Positions 51,976 through 61,592 of a stretch of DNA of 64,000 nt are shown in pieces; the first letter of the stretch is position 1; every line of letters starts with the position of its first letter. The position numbers and the translations under genes are program-made. The stretch covers positions 248,001 to 312,000 of the forward strand of contig NZ_CP048386.1 in the NCBI RefSeq assembly GCF_010365805.1, read 5' to 3'. The stretch comes from Spiroplasma sp. BIUS-1 (GTDB lineage Bacteria > Bacillota_I > Bacilli_A > Mycoplasmatales > Mycoplasmataceae). The notes under the pieces were generated by a model, which was not told the DNA's origin, searched no databases, and saw nothing but the letters and a program-made list of their open reading frames with translations.

Positions 51976-53223
51976 ATGAAAAAATTTAGTATTCAACTAG
52001 TTTTTATATGTGTTTTATTCTTTATGTACTATTTTTATGGAGCATGAGTCAATAGTTTAAATAAAGAAGAGCTGACATTTCAATTATTTGATCCTTTTAA
52101 ATTAATTTTATTAGGAATGATATTCACAATAATATATGCAGCAATCAAAAAACTATTATTCTCTAGAATAGTAAATGTAAAGAAATATAGACAAAATTTA
52201 AGAAACAATATTTTATTTGAATTTGAAAATACAATTCACTATGTTAATAACTTAAAAGAAGTTATTAAATCAAATGATGTTAAGGGTGCAAAAAAAGCAC
52301 TAAAGGATTTCAAAACAGTTGTTTATAAACCTATTTATCTATCAGATTTTATGGAACTTATTGCAAATGAATTATTGTTAGAAAAAGATATTTCAGCTCA
52401 TATTGGTGCAGTTGAAGTTATTTTAGAAAATATTAAAACAAACTTTGAAAAAGAAAAACTAAGAGTTTTAAGCAAACAAAAAGGCATAGTGGAATTTCAA
52501 ATGTCAGAATCTTATTTTTCAAACACAAGTTGAGACTCTATAAAATATAATTTAGCACTTAATAATTTACAAGAAGATAAATCAAGTATGTGAAAAATAT
52601 CTAGCTTGTATATATCAAAATTTAAAAATTCCTTATTTTTTGCATTTTTAGCAAATATATTCATATTCGCTATTGTTGGAATTGTTATGTATGTTAATAA
52701 GGTAAGTGTAGATAATTATTTATTTGTAGGATTTATAGGATCAATGTTCATCATTTCTATAATTCACTACAATATCTCGATTTTTATTTCTTCTAAAAAG
52801 ATGAATATAAAAATTTATTGAAAACATTTAGTTGTTTATTATTTAATAATTGCATTAATATTTATGAATATAATATTAAATGTTGTATTTTTTCCAAATA
52901 TAAGTATTAAAGGGGATTCTTCAGAAGCTTGATATAATTCTCAATTACTTAACTTTTTGAAAAGCCTGTTATATATAGTTTTTTCTACAATGCTTTTAAC
53001 TTACGTTTTTGGAAGTTTTTTAGAGTTATTGGAAAACAATAGTTTAAATGTAAAAAACTCAATTCAAAGTTTTTTATTGCCTTTATTAGTATTTATAGCA
53101 ACATTGATTATTAACGTTATGTCTATTAATAAAAATGACAGTAGTTTATATATTATAAACTTTACAATATTGGTTATATTCTGGGTTTTTGTCGGAATAT
53201 GAAATAAAGTTTTTTCAAAATAG
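51976..53223 (+). CDS. Unknown multi-spanning membrane protein
   Basis: 415 residues. Helices occur at residues 5-24 (IQLVFICVLFFMYYFYG), 37-52, then after a long cytoplasmic stretch (residues 53-210, with repeated charged helices) at five or six further places to the C-terminus (FFAFLANIFIFAIVGIVMYV, LVVYYLIIALIFMNIILNVVFF and others). Many TGA Trp codons are needed. No motif identifies it. ATG 51976 follows aggttaggga, a weak ribosome site, 24 bases after the acetyltransferase, so the two may be cotranscribed. Confidence 0.7.
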
Positions 53224-53304
53224 ATTAAAAATATTTTTATAAATCTAAAATTTTATTTTTAATAAAAACATTTTAAATATAGCTTTTTCAGACCTTAATA
53301 TTAA

Positions 53305-53451
53305 ATGGTTATGAAAAGAAGTATACATACAAAAATTTGTTATAAATGTAAATTAAAAATTGAAGAAGGGGACAAGTATAAATATTTTGAAGAAGAGGAT
53401 ATATTTGCCAATAAGGTAATATTTTATGCTCATAATGAATGTTTAAAATAA
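53305..53451 (+). CDS. Tiny putative zinc-binding protein
   Basis: 48 residues from ATG 53305 (or 46 from ATG 53311). It begins MVMKRSIHTKICYKCKL and ends FYAHNECLK: a CxxC pair and a final H-x-x-C give a plausible four-ligand zinc site. The reading frame is compact and Lys/Glu-rich like the neighbours' genes and is directly followed by a strong terminator, which supports a real unit. The ribosome site is poor. It is too short for most gene finders. The function is unknown. Confidence 0.55.
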   Translation: MVMKRSIHTKICYKCKLKIEEGDKYKYFEEEDIFANKVIFYAHNECLK

Positions 53452-53490
53452 GTTTGTTAAGTAATTTAACTTGACAAACTTATTTTTTAG
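53446..53490 (+). terminator. Terminator after the tiny zinc-site gene
   Basis: Stem aataagtttgt/acaaacttatt with an 18-nt loop region and T tract. The rpsP ribosome site lies about 40 bases downstream. Confidence 0.8.
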
Positions 53491-53533
53491 TTTAATATTA
53501 ATAATGTTCTTAAATAGAAAAAAAGGAGGAAAC

Positions 53534-53923
53534 ATGGTTAAATTAAGATTAAAAAGAGCTGGTAAAAAAAGAGCTGCATTCTACAGAATTGTAGCATCTG
53601 ATGCTCGTGTTAAACGTGATGGAGAATACATCGAATTAATTGGAACATACAACCCAATTAATGGAGAAGTAAATGTTAAAAAAGAAATCGCTTTAAAATG
53701 ATTACAACAAGGAGCTCAACCAACTGATACAGTTAGAAATATTCTTTCAAAAGAAGGTGTAATGACTGATTTACACAATGTAAAATTAGAAAACAAAAAA
53801 AACCAACCAAAGAAAGAAAAAGTAGCTAAAAAACCAGCTGCTAAAAAAACTACAACAGCTGCTAAAAAACCAGCTGCTGCTAAAAAACCTGCAGCAACTG
53901 AAAAAGAAGCTTCAGCTGAGTAA
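53534..53923 (+). CDS. rpsP: 30S ribosomal protein S16 with a Lys/Ala-rich tail
   Basis: 129 residues; normal S16 is about 80-90. The first 88 residues match S16 ([40 protein letters not shown]). A tail of about 40 residues rich in Lys, Ala and Pro ([31 protein letters not shown]) follows, with short internal repeats. Start ATG 53534 follows a strong aaggagg. A TGA Trp is at residue 57. It leads the operon rpsP, a KhpA-like gene, rimM, trmD, rplS. Confidence 0.95.
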
Positions 53924-53925
53924 TT

Positions 53926-54186
53926 ATGCAAGATATTTTTAAAACATTTGAAAGATTGTTTGATAACGTTATTCCAAAAGACATTAAATATGTCTTTAAA
54001 GAAAAATACGAAACAGATCAAACTTACGAATTCATAATGATAGTAGAAGAAAAGGATCTAGATATTTTTAAATCTAAAAAATCTGGAGGCTTAATTAATT
54101 CTGTTATAAATATGTGTAATTCGGAAATATCAAATTTTTCTAAAAAAATAGTCATAGATTTAGAGGTATTAGAGTTATATGCTTAA
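53926..54186 (+). CDS. Degenerate KhpA-like KH-domain protein
   Basis: 86 residues, between rpsP and rimM, the place of khpA (ylqC) in Bacillus. The sequence can be laid on KhpA: YEFIMIVEEKDLDIF for the beta strand and first part, then SKKSGGLINSVINMCNSEIS and KKIVIDLE for the helix-strand end. The signature GKxG (GXXG) loop that contacts RNA is replaced by SKKSG, so the RNA-binding loop is altered. The start is 3 bases after rpsP stop, and it overlaps rimM by 8 bases. Function probably related to RNA binding but not established. Confidence 0.6.
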   Translation: MQDIFKTFERLFDNVIPKDIKYVFKEKYETDQTYEFIMIVEEKDLDIFKSKKSGGLINSVINMCNSEISNFSKKIVIDLEVLELYA

Positions 54187-54688
54187 TAATCTAAAAAAAA
54201 TAGGAAAAATTGTTGCAACTCATGGTTTAAAAGGTGAATTGAAGTTTAAAATTGAAGATAACTTAATTCTGGATGGAGAAATCCAAAAAGAACAGTTCTT
54301 TTTAGAAAATAGTTCAAAAAACCTTGATGTGTTTGAAGTTGAAAAATCATACTTTTTAAATAAAAAACACATTATAGCTTTAGAAGATATAGATACTATT
54401 GAAAAAGCTCAAAAGTTAGTTAATAACACAGTTTATGTTAAAAAAGATTCTGAATTCATTGTTGAAGAATTTAGTTATGTTGGATTTGAATGCTTTGTTA
54501 ATAACAAATCTTATGGAAAAGTTATTGAAGAAATGTTCAATGGAGCACATGATTTAATTAAAATTAAATATGAAAATGAAAATATATGAGTTCCTTGCGT
54601 TGATTTCTATATAAAAGAAATTGATGAAGAAAATGAAAAAATATATTTAAAAGAAATTGAGGTTTTATCAAATTGAAGTTCTCAATAA
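54179..54688 (+). CDS. rimM: Ribosome maturation factor RimM
   Basis: 169 residues. It helps 16S rRNA processing at S19. The N-terminal RimM domain ([19 protein letters not shown]) and the C-terminal PRC-type barrel ([30 protein letters not shown]) are both visible; the second part reads W-V-P-C-V-D through TGA Trp. It overlaps the KhpA-like gene by 8 bases and the following trmD by 16 bases. Confidence 0.92.
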
Positions 54689-55404
54689 TAACTTTATTTC
54701 CAAATTTAATTAATTCTTACATATCAGAGTCGATCATAAAAAGAGCTATAGATAAAAATAGTATAGAAGTTGAAGTTATAGATCTTAGAAATCACACTAA
54801 TCTAAAACACAATCAAGTTGATGATTATCAATTTGGTGGAGGAAAAGGTATGGTTCTAATGGTCGAACCAGTGGTTAATGCTATTGAGAGTTGCAAACAA
54901 CAAAACAGTTTAGTTGTTTTGACAAGTCCACAAGGTAAAACTTGGAATCAAAACTTGGCAAGAGAATATGCTATAAAATATGAGCACATAATATTAATTT
55001 GTGGTCATTATGAGGGTTTTGATGAGAGAATTCTAGACTATGTAGATTTAGAATTATCTATTGGAGATTATGTTCTTACTGGTGGAGAGATAGCAAGTAT
55101 TGTTGTACTAGATTCAATAACAAGGTTATTGGATGGAGTGATAGCAAAAGATTCTCATCTAAACGACAGTTTTGAAAATAACCTTCTAGATCATCCGGTT
55201 TACACAAAGCCAATAGAGTTTAGAGGTAAAACTGTGCCAGAAGTTTTAACAAGTGGTCATCATGCAAATGTTGAAAAATATCGCCAAGAAGGTAGATTAA
55301 GAAATACTTTTAATAAAAGACCAGATCTTTTAGAAAAAAGTAAATTATCAAACACAGATTTAGAATTTATTGAAAATTTAAAAAAAATGAAAGGAGATAA
55401 TTAA
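54673..55404 (+). CDS. trmD: tRNA (guanine-N1-)-methyltransferase TrmD
   Basis: 243 residues. It methylates G37 of tRNA. The SPOUT knot signature is clear: [19 protein letters not shown] near residue 57, [13 protein letters not shown] near 112 and [21 protein letters not shown] near 128. The first codon is TTG at 54673, within the end of rimM; no ATG is available before the conserved start ITLFPNL. A gagg site lies 10 bases earlier. The rimM-trmD-rplS order is ancestral. Confidence 0.95.
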   Translation: MKFSIITLFPNLINSYISESIIKRAIDKNSIEVEVIDLRNHTNLKHNQVDDYQFGGGKGMVLMVEPVVNAIESCKQQNSLVVLTSPQGKTWNQNLAREYAIKYEHIILICGHYEGFDERILDYVDLELSIGDYVLTGGEIASIVVLDSITRLLDGVIAKDSHLNDSFENNLLDHPVYTKPIEFRGKTVPEVLTSGHHANVEKYRQEGRLRNTFNKRPDLLEKSKLSNTDLEFIENLKKMKGDN

Positions 55405-55406
55405 TT

Positions 55407-55808
55407 ATGAATATGTTAACAAAAAACACAAAAGCTTTAATTGATGAACAATTAAACGATAGTCTTCCAAACTTTACATCAGGAGATACTATTAAAGTTA
55501 ATGTAAAAATTAAAGAGGGAGAAAAATACCGTATCCAAGCATTCGAGGGTGTTGTTATTAAAACTCAAGGAAGTGGAATTTCATACTCAGTTTGTGTAAG
55601 AAAAAACTCAAATGGTGTTTTTGTTGAAAGAACTTTCCCAGTTCATTCACCAATTATTGAATCAATTGAAATCATTAAACGTGGACGTGTAAGAAGAGCT
55701 AGAATTTACTACATTAGAAAATTATCAGGTAAAGCTGCACGTATTAAAGAAGTTATCAACAACAAAACAAAAGATGCTTCTTCAGTTAAAAAAGCAGTTA
55801 AAAAATAA
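55407..55808 (+). CDS. rplS: 50S ribosomal protein L19
   Basis: 133 residues. The SH3-like core has [79 protein letters not shown], typical of L19. An extra Lys-rich C-terminus of about 15 residues follows. It begins two bases after trmD, with an aaggag site, and closes the operon at a terminator. Confidence 0.97.
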   Translation: MNMLTKNTKALIDEQLNDSLPNFTSGDTIKVNVKIKEGEKYRIQAFEGVVIKTQGSGISYSVCVRKNSNGVFVERTFPVHSPIIESIEIIKRGRVRRARIYYIRKLSGKAARIKEVINNKTKDASSVKKAVKK

Positions 55809-55824
55809 TTTAACCAGCGTTTGA

Positions 55825-55850
55825 AAAAATCTCTCAAAAGAGAGATTTTT
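55825..55850 (+). terminator. Terminator of the rpsP-rplS operon
   Basis: Eleven-base-pair stem aaaaatctctc/gagagattttt with a 4-nt loop. Confidence 0.87.
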
Positions 55851-55915
55851 CTTTGTTTTGATTATAAATAAATTGCTAAAAAAAGGTAAAATATACTTTG
55901 TTAAGAGGTGTTTGT

Positions 55916-56659
55916 ATGAAAAATTATTATGAAGAAATAATGGAAAAGATTAATGAATCAATTAATAATAATGATTTTGAACAAGCATTAAAAATAGTTG
56001 GTGAAGAGTTGAGTGCTCCTTATGTTCCTCAAGATTTTGAAGATCAATTGGCAAATTTAGAAAAATCTTTAATGGAAAAACTTAACTTTAATGAGAACAA
56101 TTTTAATAATTGAAATACAGATAAAGTATTGGAGATAATGTCTAAAAAAATGGATCAAGATATTCATTTAATGGCTTTTGATGCTCTTAGGGGATTAAAT
56201 GCAAGATTAATAATAGAAGAACTAAAAGAATATTTAATAGATAAAGAAATAAAACCTGAATATAAAACATTTCTATTTATGGTTTTAATAGAACAAGGAA
56301 TTGATCAAGAAATAGTTATTGAAAAAAATGAGAAAAGTATTTCTTTAAATCCTTCTAAATATAAATTGAGTGAAGCTCAAGATATTCTAAAAGATATTGA
56401 ATTAAAAATAGAGCAACTAGTCTATGATGTAAATCCAAGCTTATTTGCTATTTGCCAACATATTGCGAGCACATATTTTTACTATAGTTTTCCAATCTTT
56501 AACTTTGAAACATATAGTTTAAATGATTTGGCAATTGCAATAATTATGAAAGCATCAAATTCACTTGGTATAGAATTTGATACTAACTTAGAATTAAAAT
56601 TAGATTTTAATAAAGATAATACAATGTTATTATTAAATGAGTTGAATAATATTATATAA
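55916..56659 (+). CDS. Unknown helical protein, possibly DUF3196 type
   Basis: 247 residues, helical, acidic, no membrane segment. ATG 55916 follows aagaggtg; TTG 55898 lies upstream of that site. The N-terminus (EEIMEKINESINNNDFEQALKIVGEELSAPYVPQDFEDQLANLEKSL) resembles a small repeat-like protein widespread in mycoplasmas and annotated DUF3196; I am not certain of this link. TGA Trp joins the first 70 residues to the rest. It starts a three-gene run with the zinc-ribbon gene and obgE. Confidence 0.7.
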
Positions 56660-56678
56660 AAGAAAAGGGGAAAAAATT

Positions 56679-57029
56679 ATGATAAAAACAACTTTCACAG
56701 AAGAAGATTTTGTAAAATACGTTGATCCTAAAAATGTAATGATGCAATTATTTGGAGTTACATGTTCGGTTTGTGGAATTGACGAAATAGATTTTGTTGA
56801 TGAAAAAGCACCAAAAACTTTAGGTCAAGTTGCAGAAGAAATTCTGGCAGAAGATCCTGAAATTGATGATGAAGAACTTAATGAAATGATAGAACCACAA
56901 ATAGATGCATGACAAGAATTAGATGATTACAACGCATCAATTGGTATGCCAACATTTTTATGTTATAACTGTCACGATCAATTGATTGAGGGAGAAATCT
57001 CAATTTCAGTATCTGGACAAGAAGAATAG
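56679..57029 (+). CDS. Unknown acidic protein with zinc-ribbon cysteines
   Basis: 116 residues, strongly acidic. Two CxxC pairs are seen, TCSVCGIDE near residue 28 and CYNCHD near residue 99, about 67 residues apart, which could form one zinc ribbon. One TGA Trp lies between them. No family recognised. It sits 21 bases before obgE with its own aggggaa site, so it is likely cotranscribed with it; the meaning of that association is unknown. Confidence 0.7.
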
Positions 57030-57050
57030 TTTTTAAGGAGTAAGAAGTTC

Positions 57051-58343
57051 ATGAAATTTGTAGACTTAGCACATTTTAATATTAAATCAGGTAAAGGTGG
57101 AGATGGAGCTGTCTCTTTTCGTCATGAACTTTATGTAGCTAATGGTGGACCCAATGGTGGAGATGGTGGTAAAGGTGGAGATGTTATCTTTATTGCTGAC
57201 GAAGGAAAGTCATCATTGCTAGATTTAAAATTACAAAAATTTTATAGTGCAGAAGATGGTTACAAAGGTGACATCAAAAACATGCACGGAAAAAATGGAA
57301 AAGACACATATATCAAAGTTCCTGTAGGAACTATAATATATGATGCAGACACAAATGAATTATTATATGATTTCATAACTGATGGCCAAGAAGAGGTTGT
57401 TGCTCGTGGAGGAAAAGGTGGAAGAGGTAATGCTAGATTTGCTAACTCTAGAAACAAAGCTCCAACAATTTTTGAAGCAGGAGATCCTGGTCAAGAAATA
57501 AACATTAAAGCTGAACTAAAAGTTTTAGCTGATGTTGGGTTCGTGGGTTTACCAAATGCTGGTAAGTCAACTCTTTTAAGAACAATTTCTAATTCAAAAC
57601 CTCAAGTTGCTGACTATCCATTTACAACTTTAAACCCACAACTTGGAGTTTCAAGAGATAAACAAGGAAGAACTTTTACTGTAGCAGATCTACCTGGTTT
57701 AATTGAAGGAGCTAGTTTAGGGAAAGGATTAGGACATGAGTTTTTAAGACATATTGAAAGATGTAAAATTATTTGTCATGTTATTGATATGTCAGGTAAC
57801 TATGCAACAGAAGATGTTATAAAAAACTATGAATTAATTAGAAAAGAATTAATAGAATATAACTATAATTTAGAAAAAAGAGTGGAAATTATAGTTGCAA
57901 ACAAAATGGATATTGATGAAGCTCAAATTAATGTTTTATATTTTAAAGAAAAATATAAAGATAGAAAAATAATTGAAGTTTCTGGATTAAATAAAATGAA
58001 CATTGACCAATTGCTTTTAGAAATTGGTTCAACTTTAGAAGAGGTTAAAGATATACCTCTTTGAGAAATAAAAGATGAAAATCCTCAAGATTATAAAGTT
58101 TATACATTTGAAAGTGACTTGAAAGATATTCAAGTTAAAAACCTTGGAAATGGTAGATGAAGAATCGAAGGAGAAGATGTCTATAAAGTTTATCAAAAAA
58201 CACCAATATCAACTTATGACAACTTACTTTTATTTAATGAAAAACTTAAACATTTAGGTGTTTATAATATTCTTAGAGAAAAAGGTGCTCAACAAGGAGA
58301 TATTGTAAAAGTATTCGATATAGAATTGGAGTGAATGGATTAA
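57051..58343 (+). CDS. obgE: GTPase ObgE/CgtA
   Basis: 430 residues, with all three parts. The glycine-rich Obg fold spans residues 1-158 (GKGGDGAVSFRHELYV, GGPNGGDGGKGGDV, ARGGKGGRGNARFA). The G domain has GLPNAGKST near residue 166, DLPGLIEGAS and NKMD. The C-terminal OCT domain (VYTFESDLKDIQVKNLGNGRWRIEGEDVYK) follows after TGA Trp codons. It links ribosome assembly to stress signalling. aaggag precedes ATG 57051. nadE starts two bases after the stop. Confidence 0.97.
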
Positions 58344-58344
58344 T

Positions 58345-59073
58345 ATGGAATTAAAAGAATATTTAGATTATTTAGTTGAATGACTAAGAGAAGAAGTTAA
58401 AAAATCAAATCAAAAAGGTTTAGTAGTTGGTATTAGTGGTGGAATTGATTCAGCGGTTGTAGCTGCACTTGCTAAAAGAGCTTTTCCAAATGACTATATA
58501 ACTGTTTGAATGCCATGTAAATCAAGTGAATTGGATGAAAAATGTAAAGCAGAATTAATTAATGATTTAGACTTAAAAAATGTAACAGTAGATTTAAGTC
58601 AAACATTTGAAGTTATTTCAAAATCATTAAATGACTCTGGTATTGAACAATCTAAATTAGCTCTGGCAAATACAAAAGCAAGACTTAGAATGTCTATTTT
58701 ATATTCAATGGCTCAAACTCACAACTACTTAGTTTTAGGAACTGATAATGCTGATGAATGACATATTGGTTACTTTACAAAATTTGGAGATGGTGGAGTT
58801 GACTTACTTCCGATAGTACATTTATTAAAAAGAGAAGTAAGAGAAGCTGCTAAAATATTAGGAGTTCCAGAATCAATCATAAACAGAGCTCCAACAGCTA
58901 GTTTATGAGAAGATCAAACAGATGAATCAGAAATAGGATTTAGCTATGATTTAATTGATGATTATATAAGCGGTAAACCTGTTGCTGATGAAGTAAAACA
59001 AAGAGTTGATCATTTACACAAAATTTCAGAACACAAAAGAAATGGCGCACCAATGCCAAAAAATATTAGATAA
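58345..59073 (+). CDS. nadE: NH3-dependent NAD synthetase
   Basis: 242 residues, the short ammonia-dependent form (no glutaminase domain). It amidates nicotinate adenine dinucleotide to NAD. The ATP-pyrophosphatase loop [14 protein letters not shown] is near residue 29, and [18 protein letters not shown] and the [21 protein letters not shown] and [14 protein letters not shown] segments are diagnostic. Several Trp are TGA. It begins two bases after obgE; a ggag site lies within the obgE end. With pncA and the CinA domain it belongs to NAD salvage. Confidence 0.96.
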
Positions 59074-59074
59074 A

Positions 59075-59106
59075 AGTTTAAATAATTTATTTAAATTTTT
59101 TTTTAT
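59075..59106 (+). terminator. Weak A/T terminator after nadE
   Basis: Nine-base-pair A/T stem (tttaaataa/ttatttaaa) followed by a T tract. The stem has no GC, so it may be inefficient. Confidence 0.6.
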
Positions 59107-59154
59107 TAATGGTCTTTTTTGTTAGATAATTAGAGAAATAAGGAGAATGTATAC

Positions 59155-59646
59155 ATGACAGAATTACAAGCAAATAAAATAAGTGAATTTATTGATAATT
59201 TACAAGACCAAACAGCAGATAAAATGTTTGAAGAACTAATAGCTGGAATGAGTTTATACTTTGCAGTTGTTTTATTTGGTGAAGAAATTGAAAAAAATTA
59301 CGAACCATTAAAATTAGATGGAAAGTCTCTTGAAGAAATTGCAAGAGTAGTTAAAGAAACTGAAATAGGAGAAGAAGAGGTTTATGCTGCATTGATGGGA
59401 TCATTGCAAGAAGAATCAGATGCTGAACTATTTGCCGAAGATTGTGTACAGTCAATTGCATTTAGTCCAGAATTTCCTGAAGAAGTTTTAGCAAAATTAA
59501 ATGAATTAGAAATTGATCAAAATGACTTTGCAATGAATTTAATAGTTACATTAAAAGATGAATTTATTGATTTCTTTGTAAATGACTTAGATATCGAAGA
59601 ATGAAAAAACGATATCATTGATGCATTAGTTGCAAGTTGAGATTAA
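59155..59646 (+). CDS. Unknown acidic soluble protein
   Basis: 163 residues, helical and highly acidic (about one residue in four is Asp or Glu). Start follows aaggag. It has no cysteine motif or membrane segment. Regular spacing such as LLAKLNELEIDQNDF-like helices is seen, but no family. Two TGA Trp codons lie in the final 15 residues. It is a single-gene unit between two terminators. Confidence 0.75.
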
Positions 59647-59653
59647 AAAAATT

Positions 59654-59684
59654 AAACTAGATTAAAAAAAATCTAGTTTTTTTT
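59654..59684 (+). terminator. Terminator after the acidic protein gene
   Basis: Stem aaactagat/atctagttt followed by T run. Confidence 0.85.
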
Positions 59685-59756
59685 ATAAATATGTTATTAT
59701 AAATATGATTGTAGATAGGGTAATTTACAGTTGGGCTAAAAATAAAGGTGATTTTT

Positions 59757-60029
59757 ATGAAAGCATTAATATTCAGTAAAACAGTTTTTAAGGTTTTAAA
59801 CGTTGAACTTCCTTTGATTGCAGTATTGATAGTTTTTGCTTTAATTGCAATTATCTCTTTGACTATATATTTTTTAATTCTCTTTAGAAAAAATAGAAAA
59901 TTCTATTTCGAAAAAGAAGAAGTATCTGCAAACGAATTCAAAAGGCTTGAAAAGTTTGAAGATCAAAGAAATGATTTTGAGCTAGAAATAGCTAAAGTTA
60001 GAAAAATACAAAGAGAACGCAAAAAATAA
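59757..60029 (+). CDS. Small single-span membrane protein
   Basis: 90 residues. ATG 59757 follows aaaggtga; a GTG at 59748 overlaps that site. A hydrophobic segment at residues 17-42 (LPLIAVLIVFALIAIISLTIYFLILF) is followed by a basic coiled-coil cytoplasmic tail (KRLEKFEDQRNDFELEIAKVRKIQRERKK). Type III-like topology is likely. No family recognised. It precedes the Asn/Gln-rich membrane protein by 36 bases. Confidence 0.75.
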   Translation: MKALIFSKTVFKVLNVELPLIAVLIVFALIAIISLTIYFLILFRKNRKFYFEKEEVSANEFKRLEKFEDQRNDFELEIAKVRKIQRERKK

Positions 60030-60065
60030 TACCTTTTTATGCTCGTAAAAAAGGGGGCTTTTTTT

Positions 60066-61592
60066 ATGAGTGGATTATTAAATCCTTTTAAAAAAGAAAA
60101 TTCGATAGAAAATCAAAACCAACAAAACGTTGGAAATTTTGCGTTCAATCCTAATGCTCAACAAAATGTAAATTACCAAAATGAAACAGCAATGTATCAA
60201 AAAAATCTAATTGAAAATAAAAATGAAGGTTACATAAAACCAAGACATAAAAACTTTGATAATAGTTATTACCAACAAGCACAGTCATTGCCTCAATATG
60301 GAAGAAGCGAAACAACAGGAGAAATAATGATGAAAGGTTACTTGGGAAATCAAACTAACTATCAAATGGCATATCAAAATCCACAACCAGTATCTAATCA
60401 TCACAATCAACCACAACAATATCAAAGACAAAATAACTTTAATAATTATCAAAACCAATACAATAATAATTTAAAACAAGAATATTTAGATTTTGACAAT
60501 AATGCATTCATTGACTATGGAAACTATAGAGATGAAAATGAATATAACAGAATGGTTTACCCACCAAATATGGCAAACAACAATATTCAAGTTAATCAAA
60601 ATTACAATAATAAACCATTATATGAAAATTACAGTGTACCAAACAACAATATGCAATATGGTTATAATGACTTTTCAAATAATAACCAATTCTATAACCA
60701 AAATGGTCCATATGGATACAATTCAGAAATAGATTATGCACCAGTTAGTTCGAATAACTATAACCCATACGAACAACGTTCTTATAATGAAAGAATGAGG
60801 GTAGCAAACATAATTCCTAGAGAAATAGGAAAAGAAATAAGAAGTGAAAAGTTAAGAATATTTTTAGTATTTTTAATTGGAGCGGTTGGTATTATCACAG
60901 CTTCTTTAATGTTGGCAATTTACTATAAAGCTGGTTCTGCAGGAACTTACATTGGAATTAAGAGAGAACAAGTAATGTACCCATTCTTTTCAATTCTAAT
61001 GCTTATAGTAGCTATTGGATTCTTTGGAACAAGCCTTACTGATTTTGGTTTCTTATATTCAAATGTTAAGAAATATGAAAGAGAATTAATGGTTGGTAAG
61101 GAAGCTGTTCCTTACTTTATAACAAGAAATTACAGAAGTTTAATTTCAAGATCTGTTTATGTTAATTGAGTTTCATTCTGTATATATATTTTTGGAGCAA
61201 TCACTTTAGGAATAATGTATGGATTACAAAGCCAAATCAGTGAAGGAGAACAAGAAACTCCAATTTACTTCTTGTTCTGACAAATTGGAAAACTAAAAAG
61301 ATTAGACTCAGAAATTCAAACTAACATAATAGTTTTATTTGTAACTTTAATTGCTCATGTTTTAAACATAGTAACTACAAGAACAAGAAAAAATAACATA
61401 ATAGGATATTATGGATATGAAATAATTCCTCAACAAGAAATTAAAGAAATTAGAAGAAAAGCAAATAAAGTTTGTATGATTATTTTCTTCACAGCAATGG
61501 CAATTCTATTATTTGTAATAGTAATACCTTGATTGATTATTAGAAAAAAAAGAGGTTTACCACTTAGACCATGAGGACCAGTAGTACAATAG
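60066..61592 (+). CDS. Asn/Gln-rich membrane protein (MSC_0882-like)
   Basis: 508 residues. Residues 1-245 are low complexity, dominated by Asn, Gln and Tyr with short repeats, a prion-like composition. Residues 265-500 hold four membrane helices (IFLVFLIGAVGIITASLMLAIY, PFFSILMLIVAIGFFGTSL and two more near 370 and 480). The segment DFGFLYSNVKKYERELMVGKEAVPYFI resembles proteins annotated in mollicutes as the MSC_0882 family, a link I hold with moderate confidence. ATG 60066 follows aaggggg; an ATG at 60039 would place the start upstream of this site. TGA Trp codons lie in the second half. Its end overlaps the HemW-like gene by 22 bases. Confidence 0.78.

Noticed and set aside
53716-54021. 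Minus-strand frame rich in Ala/Phe opposite the S16 tail
   Set aside because: The composition is just the complement of the Lys/Ala tail codons; no start signal and it crosses two genes.
55916-57029. A toxin-antitoxin pair formed by the two small genes before obgE
   Set aside because: The sizes (247 and 116 residues), spacing of 19 bases and lack of any RNase or DNA-binding motif do not fit a known pair.
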